Source of the DNA: Streptomyces sp. Ru62
GTDB lineage: Bacteria; Actinomycetota; Actinomycetes; Streptomycetales; Streptomycetaceae
Assembly: GCF_002920615.1 (NCBI RefSeq)
Contig: NZ_PQSU01000002.1
Span: 310,001-374,000 of the forward strand
Length of the DNA: 64,000 nt
Direction: 5' to 3'
The position numbers and the translations under genes were made by a program. Each line of letters starts with the position of its first letter. Position 1 is the first letter of the stretch. The notes beneath the pieces are model-generated. The model worked only from the letters and a program-made list of their open reading frames with translations. It was not told the DNA's origin and searched no databases. Below are positions 1 through 9,933 of the stretch, one piece after another.

Positions 1-1
1 C

Positions 2-262
2 CAGGTCGGCCTGCTGCCCTCGCCGGACGGCACCACCCCGGTCCCGCTGGCCCGCGCGACGGCCCTGGAGCTGGAACTCCTCGGCAGTCACGGCATGGCC
101 GCCCACACCTATCCCGGCATGCTGCGCCTGGTCCGCGCCGGCGTTCTGCGTCCGGATCTCCTGGTGACCCGGACGATCACGCTCGACGCGGCCCCGGCGG
201 CCCTCGCGGCGATGGACACGGTGCCTGGGGCGGGCGTCACGGTCATCGAGCCCTGGAGCTGA
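2..262 (+). CDS. C-terminal end of a zinc-type alcohol dehydrogenase (partial)
   Basis: The gene enters from the left edge; only the last 86 codons are present and the stop is TGA at 260-262. The translated end has a run with GSHGMAAH, a segment LVTRTITLDAAPAALAAMD and a close of GVTVIEPW. This is the usual C-terminal half of the Rossmann domain and tail of medium-chain zinc alcohol dehydrogenases or quinone reductases. The catalytic zinc ligands and the GxGxxG motif lie outside the window, so substrate and metal dependence cannot be judged. The family call rests on the tail alone and a related reductase subfamily is possible. Confidence 0.6.
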   Translation, partial: QVGLLPSPDGTTPVPLARATALELELLGSHGMAAHTYPGMLRLVRAGVLRPDLLVTRTITLDAAPAALAAMDTVPGAGVTVIEPWS

Positions 263-329
263 GAGCCCGGCGCCCACCGCCGCTTCGCCCCGGCTTCCCC
301 GCTGCCGGCACCGTGTCCGCGAGAGCGCG

Positions 330-530
330 TCAGTCCTCTCGGCGGCCGCGGTTGCCGGGGCGGGAGGCGACCCAGGCGCGGACGGTGTCGGCGTACCAGT
401 AGGGCTTGCCGCCCTCGACGTGGTCGGGCGGGGGCAGCAGCCCGTGCTTGCGGTAGGACCGTACGGTGTCCGGCTGCACCCGGATGTGCGCCGCGATCTC
501 CTTGTAGGACCAGAGCCTTCGGTCGGCCAT
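330..530 (-). CDS. small MerR/excisionase-like helix-turn-helix protein
   Basis: A 66-residue protein starting MADRRLWSYKEIAAHIRV. Residues 8-30 (YKEIAAHIRVQPDTVRSYRK) are a classic winged HTH start in which a tyrosine/serine-rich second helix contacts DNA. The C-terminus has the GGKPYWYADTVRAWV wing found in BldC-, Xis- and MerR-like mini-proteins. The ATG at 530 is preceded by a good GGAGGTG ribosome site, whereas the longer reading frame upstream has no such support. It is transcribed away from the inositol operon across a 362 bp gap. It may act as a local regulator, but no target can be named. It is not BldC itself, because the sequence differs clearly. Confidence 0.75.
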   Translation of the reverse strand: MADRRLWSYKEIAAHIRVQPDTVRSYRKHGLLPPPDHVEGGKPYWYADTVRAWVASRPGNRGRRED

Positions 531-684
531 GCGTGCACCTCCCCGCGCGCACCGCGGCGGCGACCGGGAAGGGCCGCCGGGGGGACCGGGCGCTGCGCGA
601 TCACAAGCCTGTGCCTGGCGAACGACGCAGAGTGACCGGCGGAGCCTCCCTGTCGACCGGGTGTGACCCGGAACCCGCGTACAC

Positions 685-720
685 GTGACATCTGTGACAG
701 GAGAACGGTCTTTGTGACAG
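685..720. repeat. three direct copies of GTGACA in a divergent promoter region
   Basis: GTGACA occurs at 685-690, 694-699 and 714-719. The last two are embedded in a longer TGTGACAG (693-700 and 713-720) exactly 20 bp apart, about two helical turns. They sit between the small HTH gene and iolC, in 362 bp (531-892) without coding potential. The spacing suggests a cooperative same-face binding site, but the regulator is unknown. Confidence 0.4.
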
Positions 721-815
721 AGCGGCCACACAGGGCGTCCCCGCCCCGCCTCCCGCCCACGGAACCCTGAACCCCGGGAGAGGGCTGGCCGGAGTCCCGG
801 ACGCCGACTGGTCCG

Positions 816-861
816 AATGTCTGGACAAAACATTGACATGGCTCGGCATGCGGGACTAGAA
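816..861 (+). promoter_or_regulatory. candidate iol promoter with overlapping inverted repeat
   Basis: TTGACA at 833-838 followed after 17 bp by CTAGAA (856-861) gives a plausible vegetative promoter, with a perfect -35 and a weak -10, 31 bp before iolC. AATGT (816-820) and ACATT (830-834) form an inverted repeat with a 9 bp spacer whose right arm overlaps the -35 box. A second imperfect dyad, GTCC (811-814) with GGAC (823-826), is nested in it. A repressor bound here would block the polymerase. GntR-type IolR regulators are known for inositol operons, but no regulator gene is visible in the window. Confidence 0.45.
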
Positions 862-892
862 AGCCGGGGAGAGCCATGACGAAGGGAAGCCG

Positions 893-1843
893 ATGGCCTA
901 CGACCTGATCACCATGGGGCGGATCGGGGTGGACCTCTACCCGCTGCAGACCGGTGTCCCGCTCGCCCAGGTGTCGTCCTTCGGCAAGTTCCTCGGCGGG
1001 TCGGCCACGAACGTGGCGGTCGCCGCGGCCCGCCTCGGCCGGCGCACCGCCGTGATCACCCGCACCGGCGACGACCCGTTCGGCACCTACCTCCACGAGG
1101 CGCTGCGCGGCTTCGGCGTCGACGACCGCTGGGTCACCCCCGTCCCCGGCCTGCCGACCCCCGTCACCTTCTGTGAGGTCTTCCCGCCGGATGACTTCCC
1201 GCTCTACTTCTACCGGCAGCCCAAGGCCCCCGACCTGGAGATCGACGCCCACGAGCTGGACCTGGACGCCCTCCGCGAGGCCCGGATCTTCTGGGTCACC
1301 GGCACCGGCCTGAGCGAGGAACCGAGCCGTACGGCGACCCTCGCGGCCCTCGCCCACCGGGCCAAGGCGGGCATCACCGTCTTCGACCTCGACTGGCGCC
1401 CCATGTTCTGGTCGGACCCCGGAACCGCACGCCCCTTCTACGCGGAGGCCCTGCGGCACACCACCGTCGCCGTCGGCAACCTGGACGAGGTGGAGGTCGC
1501 GACCGGGGTGCGCGAGCCGCATGCCGCCGCCCGCGCCCTGCTGGACGCCGGGGTCGAGCTGGCCGTCGTCAAACAAGGCCCCAAGGGGGTCCTCGCCGTC
1601 AACCAGAAGGGTGAGTCGGCCGAGGTCCCGCCCCTGCCCGTCACCGTCCTGAACGGACTCGGCGCCGGGGACGCCTTCGGCGGCTCCCTCTGCCACGGCC
1701 TGCTGGCCGGCTGGGAGCTGGAGACGATCATGCGGCACGCCAACGCGGCCGGTGCCATCGTCGCCTCCCGCCTGGAGTGCTCCTCCGCGATGCCGACCCC
1801 GGACGAGGTGGCCGCCGCGCTCGACGCCGGAGCGGTGCTGTGA
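893..1843 (+). CDS. iolC: 5-dehydro-2-deoxygluconokinase
   Basis: A 316-residue PfkB/ribokinase-family sugar kinase that phosphorylates 5-dehydro-2-deoxy-D-gluconate at C6 with ATP during cytosolic myo-inositol breakdown. The N-terminal substrate signature GGSATN is at about residues 35-40, and the ATP/anion-hole signature GAGDAFGG is near 257-264 with Asp260 as the expected catalytic base. Between them is the IolC-typical FPPDDFPLYFYRQPKAPD segment that distinguishes it from ribokinase and fructokinase. The ATG at 893 follows GAAGGGA by a few bases. It is the first gene of a five-gene iol operon; the following gene begins inside its stop codon, so translation is coupled. Confidence 0.92.
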   Translation: MAYDLITMGRIGVDLYPLQTGVPLAQVSSFGKFLGGSATNVAVAAARLGRRTAVITRTGDDPFGTYLHEALRGFGVDDRWVTPVPGLPTPVTFCEVFPPDDFPLYFYRQPKAPDLEIDAHELDLDALREARIFWVTGTGLSEEPSRTATLAALAHRAKAGITVFDLDWRPMFWSDPGTARPFYAEALRHTTVAVGNLDEVEVATGVREPHAAARALLDAGVELAVVKQGPKGVLAVNQKGESAEVPPLPVTVLNGLGAGDAFGGSLCHGLLAGWELETIMRHANAAGAIVASRLECSSAMPTPDEVAAALDAGAVL

Positions 1844-2850
1844 GGGCCGGCCGCGTCACGGGCACGCACCCCGAGGACGGCTCCGGCACCGGTCCCACGA
1901 CCCCTCCCCGGGCAGGCACCGCAGACGCTCCCCGCCAAAGCGCCGCAGGCACCCCTCGGCGTCGTGTCGACGTGGCCGAGCTCGTCGGGATCCGTACCCG
2001 GCACCCCGAGGCGATCGCCGAGGCCGCTGCCCGTCGGGCCCGCAGGCCGCTGCTGAACGAGAGCGGGCGGCTGATGATCGTCGCCGCCGACCACCCGGCC
2101 CGTGGCGCGCTCGGCGTCGGCGACCGCAAGCTCGCCATGGCCAACCGCGCCGACCTGCTCGAACGCCTCTGCCTCGCGCTGTCCCGGCCCGGCGTCGACG
2201 GCGTCCTCGCCACCGCCGACATCCTGGACGACCTGCTCCTCCTCGGCGCCCTGGACCACAAGGTCGTCATGGGCTCCATGAACCGCGGCGGTCTGCAAGG
2301 GGCCAGCTTCGAGCTGGACGACCGGTTCACCGGCCACCGCCCGCAGGACATCGAGCGCCTCGGCTTCGACGCGGGCAAGCTGCTGCTGCGCGTCGACTAC
2401 GGCGACCCGGGCTCCCTGACCACCCTGGAGTCCACCGCCCGCGCCATCGACGCCATGGCCGAGCGCCGGCTCCCGGTGTTCGTGGAGCCGTTCATCAGCC
2501 GCCGCACCCCTGGGGGGAAGGTGACGAACGACCTGTCCGCCGAAGCGGTCACCCGGTCCATCGCCATCGCCTCCGGCCTCGGCGGCTCCTCCGCCTACAC
2601 CTGGCTCAAGGTGCCGGTCACCGAGAACCCCGACGACATGGCCCGGGTGATGGAGACCTCCACCCTGCCCGCCGTGCTGCTCGGCGGGGACATCGGCGAC
2701 TCGCCCGAGGACCAGGTCGCCGCGTACGAGAAGTGGCGCGGCGCGCTCCAACTCCCCACCGTGCGCGGCCTGGTGGTCGGCCGCTCGCTGCTGTACCCGG
2801 CGGACGGCGATGTGGCCGCCGCCGTGGACACCGCCGTAGGACTGCTGTGA
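1840..2850 (+). CDS. LacD/DeoC-like (beta/alpha)8 aldolase of the inositol operon (Cgl0159 family)
   Basis: A 336-residue protein if translation begins at the GTG overlapping the iolC stop (1840). A later GTG near 1972 would give a shorter form starting VAELVGIRTRHPEAI, closer to the size I expect. Key features are an early VAADHPARGAL strand and a TWLKVPV strand near residue 254-260, whose Lys (about 257) sits where LacD-type class I aldolases form a Schiff base. The segment LPAVLLGGD and a closing VVGRSLLYP phosphate loop follow. No zinc-binding IolJ (class II aldolase) gene is visible here. I infer that this protein cleaves 2-deoxy-5-keto-gluconate-6-phosphate to dihydroxyacetone phosphate and malonate semialdehyde. 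The family is real; the reaction is inference. Confidence 0.75.
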   Translation: MRAGRVTGTHPEDGSGTGPTTPPRAGTADAPRQSAAGTPRRRVDVAELVGIRTRHPEAIAEAAARRARRPLLNESGRLMIVAADHPARGALGVGDRKLAMANRADLLERLCLALSRPGVDGVLATADILDDLLLLGALDHKVVMGSMNRGGLQGASFELDDRFTGHRPQDIERLGFDAGKLLLRVDYGDPGSLTTLESTARAIDAMAERRLPVFVEPFISRRTPGGKVTNDLSAEAVTRSIAIASGLGGSSAYTWLKVPVTENPDDMARVMETSTLPAVLLGGDIGDSPEDQVAAYEKWRGALQLPTVRGLVVGRSLLYPADGDVAAAVDTAVGLL

Positions 2851-2857
2851 GGGCCGC

Positions 2858-3682
2858 ATGACCAGCACCGACCTGCATCTGCCCCGGGGCGCCACCGCGA
2901 ATCCCCGGTACGCCGTCGACATCGATCCCAAGACGGCCGGCTGGACGCACAGCAGCCTGCGTGTCGTCGAACTGGCGCCCGGTGGCAGCCATACCTTCAC
3001 CACCGGGGACAGCGAGTGGATCGTGCTTCCGCTGGAAGGCGGATGTACCGTACATATGGAGCAGAACGAGTTCCAACTCCTGGGCCGGGAAAGCGTGTTC
3101 GCGGACGTCTCCGACTTCGCGTACGTGCCCCGGGACGCCCAGGTCCTGATCGCCTCCGGCGCGGGAGGCCGCTTCGCCCTGGCAGGAGCGAAGTGCGAGC
3201 GACGACTCCCCGCCCGCTACGGCCCCGCGCCGGAGGTCCCCGTCGAGGAGCGCGGCAGCGGCACCTGCGCCCGCAAGGTGCGCAACTTCGCCTCCGCCGA
3301 CTCCTTCGCGTGCGACAAGCTGATCGCCGTAGAGGTGATCACACCGGGCGGCCACTGGTCCTCGTACCCGCCGCACAAGCACGACGAGCACCGGCCGGGC
3401 GAGGAGTCCGAGCTGGAGGAGATCTACTACTTCGAGATCGACGGCCCCGACGGGCTCGGTTACCAGCGGGTGTTCCCCTCGCGGGAGGGCGGCGCCGACG
3501 TCCTCGCCGAGGTCCGCTCCGGCGACGCCGTCCTCGTCCCCGACGGCTGGCACGGTCCGTCCATCGCCCAGCCCGGGCATGACATGTACTACCTGAACGT
3601 CATGGCGGGCCCGGGGGAGACCCGGGAATGGCGGATCTGTTTCCACCCCGACCACGTAGAAAGCACAGGGGGCTACCGATGA
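2858..3682 (+). CDS. iolB: 5-deoxy-glucuronate isomerase
   Basis: A 274-residue bicupin that isomerises 5-deoxy-D-glucuronate to 5-dehydro-2-deoxy-gluconate, the substrate of IolC. The metal-binding cupin motif is visible as PPHKHDEH (His173, His175) with EEIYYFEI following (acidic ligand near 187-188) and a later DGWHGP (His232). The N-terminal cupin half is complete. ATG at 2858 lies 7 bp after the preceding stop, and its own stop overlaps the start of iolD (ATGA at 3679-3682). Length and motif order are typical of the family. Confidence 0.93.
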   Translation: MTSTDLHLPRGATANPRYAVDIDPKTAGWTHSSLRVVELAPGGSHTFTTGDSEWIVLPLEGGCTVHMEQNEFQLLGRESVFADVSDFAYVPRDAQVLIASGAGGRFALAGAKCERRLPARYGPAPEVPVEERGSGTCARKVRNFASADSFACDKLIAVEVITPGGHWSSYPPHKHDEHRPGEESELEEIYYFEIDGPDGLGYQRVFPSREGGADVLAEVRSGDAVLVPDGWHGPSIAQPGHDMYYLNVMAGPGETREWRICFHPDHVESTGGYR

Positions 3683-5556
3683 CGATCCGGCTGACCGTCG
3701 CCCAGGCGCTCGTCCGCTTCCTCGCCGCCCAGTACACCGAGCGGGACGGCGAGCGGCAGCGGCTGATCGGCGCCACCTGGGGCATCTTCGGGCACGGCAA
3801 CGTCGCCGGCATCGGCCAGGCGCTGGTCGAGTACGCGGACGTGATGCCGTATCACCAGGGCCGCAACGAACAGTCCATGGTGCACGCGGCGGTCGGCTAC
3901 GCCCGGCAGTCGAACCGCCTGTCCACGCACGCGGTCACGACGTCGATCGGACCCGGCGCCACGAACCTCGTCACCGGCGCCGCCCTCGCGACCATCAACC
4001 ACCTGCCGGTGCTGCTCCTGCCCGGCGACGTCTTCGCCACCCGCCCCGCCGACCCGGTCCTGCAGCAGCTGGAGCTGCCGTACGCGGGCGATGTGTCGGT
4101 CAACGACACCCTGCGCCCGGTGTCGAAGTACTTCGACCGCGTCACCCGCCCGGAGGCGCTGATCCCGAGCGCCCTCCAGGCCATGCGGGTCCTCACCGAC
4201 CCCGTGGAGACCGGCGCGGTCACGCTGGCCCTGCCGCAGGACGTGCAGGCGGAGGCCTTCGACTGGCCGGAGGAGTTCTTCTCGGCGCGCGTGTGGACCG
4301 TACGGCGGCCGGGCGCGGACCCGACCGAGCTGGCGGAGGCGGTCCGGGCGATCCGCTCCGCCGCGCGGCCCCTCGTCATCGCCGGCGGCGGGGTCCACCA
4401 CAGCCGAGCGGAGGAGGCCCTCGCCGAGTTCGCGGCGGCGACCCGCATCCCGGTCGCCTCCACCCAGGCCGGCAAGGGCTCACTGCGCTACGACCACCCG
4501 CAGGACGTCGGCGGGATCGGTCACACGGGCACCGCGACCGCCGACGAGCTGGCCCGTACGGCGGACCTGGTGATCGGCGTCGGCACCCGGTACACCGACT
4601 TCACCACCGCCTCCGGCACCCTCTTCGAGAACCCGGCCGTCCGCTTCCTGAACCTCAACATCGCGCCCTTCGACGGCCACAAGCTGGCCGGGCTCCCGCT
4701 GGTCGCCGACGCCCGCAGCGGTCTGGAGGAGCTGACCGAGCGGCTGCAGATGCACGGCCACCGGGTCGCCGGCACCTACGTCAGCGAGTACACCGAGGAC
4801 AAGGAACGCTGGGAGCAGCGCGTCGACGCCTGCTTCGAGGCCGACGAGATCGACGCACGGCCGACCCAGACCCAGGTCATCGGCGCCCTGGACGCGCTGG
4901 TGGACGAGTCGGACGTCATCATCAACGCGGCCGGCTCGCTCCCGGGCGACCTGCACAAGCTGTGGCGGGCGCGGTCGTACGACCAGTACCACCTGGAGTA
5001 CGGCTACTCCTGCATGGGCTACGAGATCCCGGCCGCCCTCGGGGTGAAGCTCGCCGCGCCCGAGCGGAACGTGTGGGCGCTGGTCGGCGACGGCACCTAC
5101 CTGATGATGCCGACGGAGATCGTGACCGCCGTGCAGGAGGGCATCGCGATCAAGATCCTGCTGGTGCAGAACCACGGGTACGCCTCGATCGGCGGGCTCT
5201 CGGACTCGGTGGGCGGCGAGCGGTTCGGCACGGCCTACCGCTACCCGGCCGAGGACGGCACCTTCACCGGCGCCCCGCTCCCCGTCGACCTCGCCGCCAA
5301 CGCGGCCAGCCTCGGCATGCGGGTGCTGCGCGCGAAGACAGTACGGGACCTGCGCGCGGCGCTCGCGGAGGCGCGCGCGGCCGACACACCCACATGTGTC
5401 TACGTGGAGACGGAAACGTCCGACACTGTGTCGGGGGCGCCTCCGGCGCAGGCCTGGTGGGATGTTCCTGTGGCCGAGACCGCGACCCGACCGTCCGCGG
5501 TCAAGGCACGTGAGCTGTACGAACGGCACGTCTCGACCCGACGCCGCCATCTGTGA
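3679..5556 (+). CDS. iolD: 3D-(3,5/4)-trihydroxycyclohexane-1,2-dione acylhydrolase
   Basis: A 625-residue thiamine-diphosphate enzyme that opens the inositol-derived ring to 5-deoxy-glucuronate. The N-terminal pyrimidine-binding domain shows GNVAGIGQAL and the activating glutamate in GRNEQSM (about residue 64). The C-terminal domain has the cofactor/Mg motif GDGTYLMMP beginning near residue 470 and ending in LLVQNHGY. The same reading frame is open further upstream, but the ATG at 3679 overlaps the iolB stop and has AGGGGG in front, so the longer form is rejected. It shares the fold of acetolactate synthase, but the context makes IolD the clear choice. Confidence 0.93.
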   Translation: MTIRLTVAQALVRFLAAQYTERDGERQRLIGATWGIFGHGNVAGIGQALVEYADVMPYHQGRNEQSMVHAAVGYARQSNRLSTHAVTTSIGPGATNLVTGAALATINHLPVLLLPGDVFATRPADPVLQQLELPYAGDVSVNDTLRPVSKYFDRVTRPEALIPSALQAMRVLTDPVETGAVTLALPQDVQAEAFDWPEEFFSARVWTVRRPGADPTELAEAVRAIRSAARPLVIAGGGVHHSRAEEALAEFAAATRIPVASTQAGKGSLRYDHPQDVGGIGHTGTATADELARTADLVIGVGTRYTDFTTASGTLFENPAVRFLNLNIAPFDGHKLAGLPLVADARSGLEELTERLQMHGHRVAGTYVSEYTEDKERWEQRVDACFEADEIDARPTQTQVIGALDALVDESDVIINAAGSLPGDLHKLWRARSYDQYHLEYGYSCMGYEIPAALGVKLAAPERNVWALVGDGTYLMMPTEIVTAVQEGIAIKILLVQNHGYASIGGLSDSVGGERFGTAYRYPAEDGTFTGAPLPVDLAANAASLGMRVLRAKTVRDLRAALAEARAADTPTCVYVETETSDTVSGAPPAQAWWDVPVAETATRPSAVKARELYERHVSTRRRHL

Positions 5557-5572
5557 GAAGGAGTCTCCGGAC

Positions 5573-7075
<1,503 letters not shown>

Positions 7076-7088
7076 GCCGGACAGCACG

Positions 7089-7120
7089 CTGCCCCGCCCT
7101 CCGTGCGGAGGGCGGGGCAG
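7089..7120. terminator. bidirectional terminator after iolA
   Basis: CTGCCCCGCCCTCCG (7089-7103) and its exact reverse complement (7106-7120) form a perfect 15 bp stem with a 2-base spacer between the convergent iolA and lipoprotein genes. No U-tract follows, which is common for actinobacterial terminators. Confidence 0.85.
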
Positions 7121-7128
7121 CGGTGCGT

Positions 7129-7959
7129 TCAGCCCTGCCGGCTCTGCTGCTGCCTGATCATGTCCGTGAGGTCGGCGACGCGCCCGGCGGGCGGGGCCTT
7201 CACGGTGGCCGTCCTGCCGAACTTGTCGAAGTCCATGCTGACGGTCATGACGCCGATCTTCTCCTTGAGCCGGACCGGCAGGTCGTCGGGGCCGACCCAC
7301 ACGTCCATGCGGATCGACTTCGCGCCGGTCACCTTGCTCATGGGGCTGTCCTCGCCGTAGACGTCCTTGAGCTTGCCCATGTGCGCGCTGTCGATCACGC
7401 CGCGGTAGTGCGTGGTGCGCTTCCCGTTCACGGTCTCCGTGCCGAGGTTCTGGGCGTCCTTGGCGTACTTCAGGCCCTTCATGGAGGCGGAGGGGCTGCC
7501 GTTGTCCCCGCTGAGGGCCTGGGCGCCCTTCTTCCCGAAGAGGACCGAGCTGTCGATCTTGATCCAGTCCTTGCCCTGGTACGGGCCGGAGCGGAAGCGG
7601 TCGACGTCGTAGTAGTAGACGCCGTCGACGAACAGGACGTGCGTCGTGGGGGAGTGGTTCATGGCCTGCATGTTCGCGGCCTCGGTGTCCATCTCCACGT
7701 CGAAGGCGTACGAGCCGCCCCAGGAGTAGGTGCCCTTCATGGAGATCGGGCCGCTGGTGCCGGTGTCGGTCGTCATCCGCACCTCGGCCGAGCCCAGCCG
7801 CTCCGTCCGGTCCGTCGCCCTGGTCAGTGCCGCCATCGCCTGGTCGGCCTTGTCGACCGCCTTGACGGCCGTCCTGGCGCTCTCCGTGCCGCAGCCCGAG
7901 GCCGCCACCAGCGCTGCCGCCGTGCATCCCACCCAGGCGGCGGTGTGCCTCTTCCTCAT
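7129..7959 (-). CDS. LppX/LprG-like secreted lipoprotein
   Basis: A 276-residue protein with a lipoprotein signal: MRKRHTAAWV then a hydrophobic run ending AASGC, so Cys23 is the lipidated residue. The mature part has strand-rich segments such as GTYSWGGSYAFDVEMDTE, YYDVDRFRSGPYQGKDW and GVMTVSMDFDKFGR. These resemble the open beta-barrel LolA/LppX fold used to carry lipids or sense them at the membrane. The start ATG at 7959 has GGGGTGGGGAC upstream. Many streptomycete paralogues exist and their ligands are largely unknown, so no substrate is assigned. The fold assignment comes from pattern, not from a structure search. Confidence 0.75.
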   Translation of the reverse strand: MRKRHTAAWVGCTAAALVAASGCGTESARTAVKAVDKADQAMAALTRATDRTERLGSAEVRMTTDTGTSGPISMKGTYSWGGSYAFDVEMDTEAANMQAMNHSPTTHVLFVDGVYYYDVDRFRSGPYQGKDWIKIDSSVLFGKKGAQALSGDNGSPSASMKGLKYAKDAQNLGTETVNGKRTTHYRGVIDSAHMGKLKDVYGEDSPMSKVTGAKSIRMDVWVGPDDLPVRLKEKIGVMTVSMDFDKFGRTATVKAPPAGRVADLTDMIRQQQSRQG

Positions 7960-8390
7960 GTCCCCACCCCAAGCCGTGTGTCTGTCGTGCGGGGCGCACT
8001 CTATCGGCCACCACTGACATGGACGCGACCGGTTTACCCGTCCGGATACCGGACGGCTGACATTTTTTTGAAACCTTGGCTGCGGTTCCCGTTCAGGCCG
8101 GACGAAACGGGTGACGAAGGGGTTGCGAGCAGATGACCTTCAAAAGCAAGGTCACATCGGTCATAGGCTTGATGGATGCACCTATAGGGCGTCACAGCCT
8201 GGGAAAGTGATGCGGCGCACAGCCGTCATGAGGTGCGGATTCCGAAGGTAAACGGCCATTGACGTGGTGGTTTTCGTCGGGGTTCTCTATGCAGCGCCGG
8301 GAGCGGACGAGACGAACGTACGACGATCCGCCGGAGGCGATAGCGCTCCCGACCCCCATCCCAGCCGCTCACGTCGAACGGAACCGCCGT
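7960..8390. other. intergenic region between divergent lipoprotein and permease genes
   Basis: 431 bp with no convincing gene. It contains a short T run at about 8064-8070, atypical of the window, and an AT-richer stretch at 8140-8180. Promoters for both flanking genes must lie here, but I cannot assign boxes with confidence. Confidence 0.5.
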
Positions 8391-9782
8391 ATGACCGACA
8401 CGCTCCAGAAGTCCGTGGCAGACACCGCGACGGCCCCGGCACCGGGGCTGAAGCGTTCCATCGGTGTCGTCGGCGGGACCCTGCTGACGCTGTCCTGCGT
8501 CACGCCCGCCTCCACGCTCTTCGTCGTCGTCCCCGACCTGTTCGGTTCCCTCGGCACCGCCACCGCCCTGACGATCGCCATCGGCTCGCTCCTCTGTATC
8601 GCCGTGGCGTTCTGCTACTCCGAACTGGGCACCCTGATCCCCAGCGCGGGCGGCGAGTACGCCATGGTCTCCACGATGGCCGGGCGGCTCGCGGGCTGGC
8701 TGGTCTTCGTGCTCTCCCTGCTGGTCGTGATGATCGTGCCCCCGGTGATCGCGATGGGCACGGCGGACTACCTCGCCCCCATCGTCCACCTGGACCCGTC
8801 CATGACGGGCGCCGGAGTGATGCTGCTGGCCACCCTCGCCGGCCTGTTGGACCTGCGCGCCAACGCCTGGATCACCGGCATCTTCCTGGTCCTGGAGGTC
8901 ATCGCCGCCGGGGTCGTCGCCCTGCTGGGCTTCTCGCACGGCCACCGCGGGGTGGGCAGCCTGGTCTCGATGCAGGTGGCCGGCGCGAACGGCCACACCG
9001 ACACGGTGACGGCCATGCTGGTGGTCTCCGGCCTCGCCATCGCCCTCTTCGTCACCCAGGGCTTCTCCACCGCCGTCTACCTCTCCGAGGAACTGGAGAA
9101 CCCGCGCCGCAACGTCGCCCGGACGGTCCTCGCCACCCTCGCCATCTCCACCGTGGTCATCCTGGTGCCGGTCGCCGCCATCACCATGGGCGCCTCCGAC
9201 CTCAAGGAACTGACCGGTGGCGACATCAGCTCCATGGTCACCGCCTGGTCCAACTCTGCGGTCGGCACCTTCGTCAGCCTCTGCGTGGCCCTCGCGATCA
9301 TCAACGCGGGCATCGTCATGGTCATCCAGAACTCCCGCGTCCTGTTCGCCTCGGCCCGCGACAAGGCCTGGCCCGGCCCGGTCAACACCGTCTTCTCCAA
9401 GCTCGGCCGCTTCGGCTCCCCCTGGGTCGCCACCCTCGCGGTCGGCGTCCCCGGCGCGGTGCTCTGCTTCGTCAACCTCGACACCCTCTACGGCGTCACC
9501 GGCGTCTCGGTGACCGGCATGTACCTGCTCGTCGCGGTCGCCGCCCTGCTCGCCCGCCGCGGCTCCCACAAGCACACCCCCGCCTGGCGGATGCCGCTGT
9601 GGCCCGCGATGCCGGTCCTGCTCATCGCCGTCCTGGCCTACATCCTGACCCAGCAGGAGACGAGCTACCTGCTGTGGACCGGCGGCATCACCGCGGCGGC
9701 CACCCTCTACTGGGCCCTGTACCTGCGCCCGCGCCGCGACACCCACTGGCTGGTGTCGATCCCGGAGGACGCGCAGGCCTGA
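8391..9782 (+). CDS. APC-superfamily amino acid permease
   Basis: A 463-residue polytopic membrane protein with about twelve hydrophobic segments. The first helix, GVVGGTLLTLSCVTPASTL, contains the small-residue unwound substrate-binding region of APC transporters. FCYSELGTLIPSAGGEYAMVS is the conserved second-helix/loop motif of the family, and SEELENPRRNVART is the typical cytoplasmic loop. It probably imports an amino acid or amine by proton symport; the substrate cannot be read from the sequence. Start ATG 8391 is preferred over 8259 because the extra 44 residues are hydrophilic and arginine-rich, although the ribosome site at 8391 is weak. It stands alone without a partner operon gene. 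Confidence 0.8.
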   Translation: MTDTLQKSVADTATAPAPGLKRSIGVVGGTLLTLSCVTPASTLFVVVPDLFGSLGTATALTIAIGSLLCIAVAFCYSELGTLIPSAGGEYAMVSTMAGRLAGWLVFVLSLLVVMIVPPVIAMGTADYLAPIVHLDPSMTGAGVMLLATLAGLLDLRANAWITGIFLVLEVIAAGVVALLGFSHGHRGVGSLVSMQVAGANGHTDTVTAMLVVSGLAIALFVTQGFSTAVYLSEELENPRRNVARTVLATLAISTVVILVPVAAITMGASDLKELTGGDISSMVTAWSNSAVGTFVSLCVALAIINAGIVMVIQNSRVLFASARDKAWPGPVNTVFSKLGRFGSPWVATLAVGVPGAVLCFVNLDTLYGVTGVSVTGMYLLVAVAALLARRGSHKHTPAWRMPLWPAMPVLLIAVLAYILTQQETSYLLWTGGITAAATLYWALYLRPRRDTHWLVSIPEDAQA

Positions 9783-9933
9783 TCCCGCGCCCCGGAGGAT
9801 CACCCGGAGCGACCGAGCCGCCGCCCGTACCGCGGTCGCGGTACGACACGGCCCGCCCGTACTCCCCGGGAAGGGTCCGCCGTTCAACCCCAGGTCGGCA
9901 GCGCTTGTCAGCACCGCCCCGTACCGTTGACGC

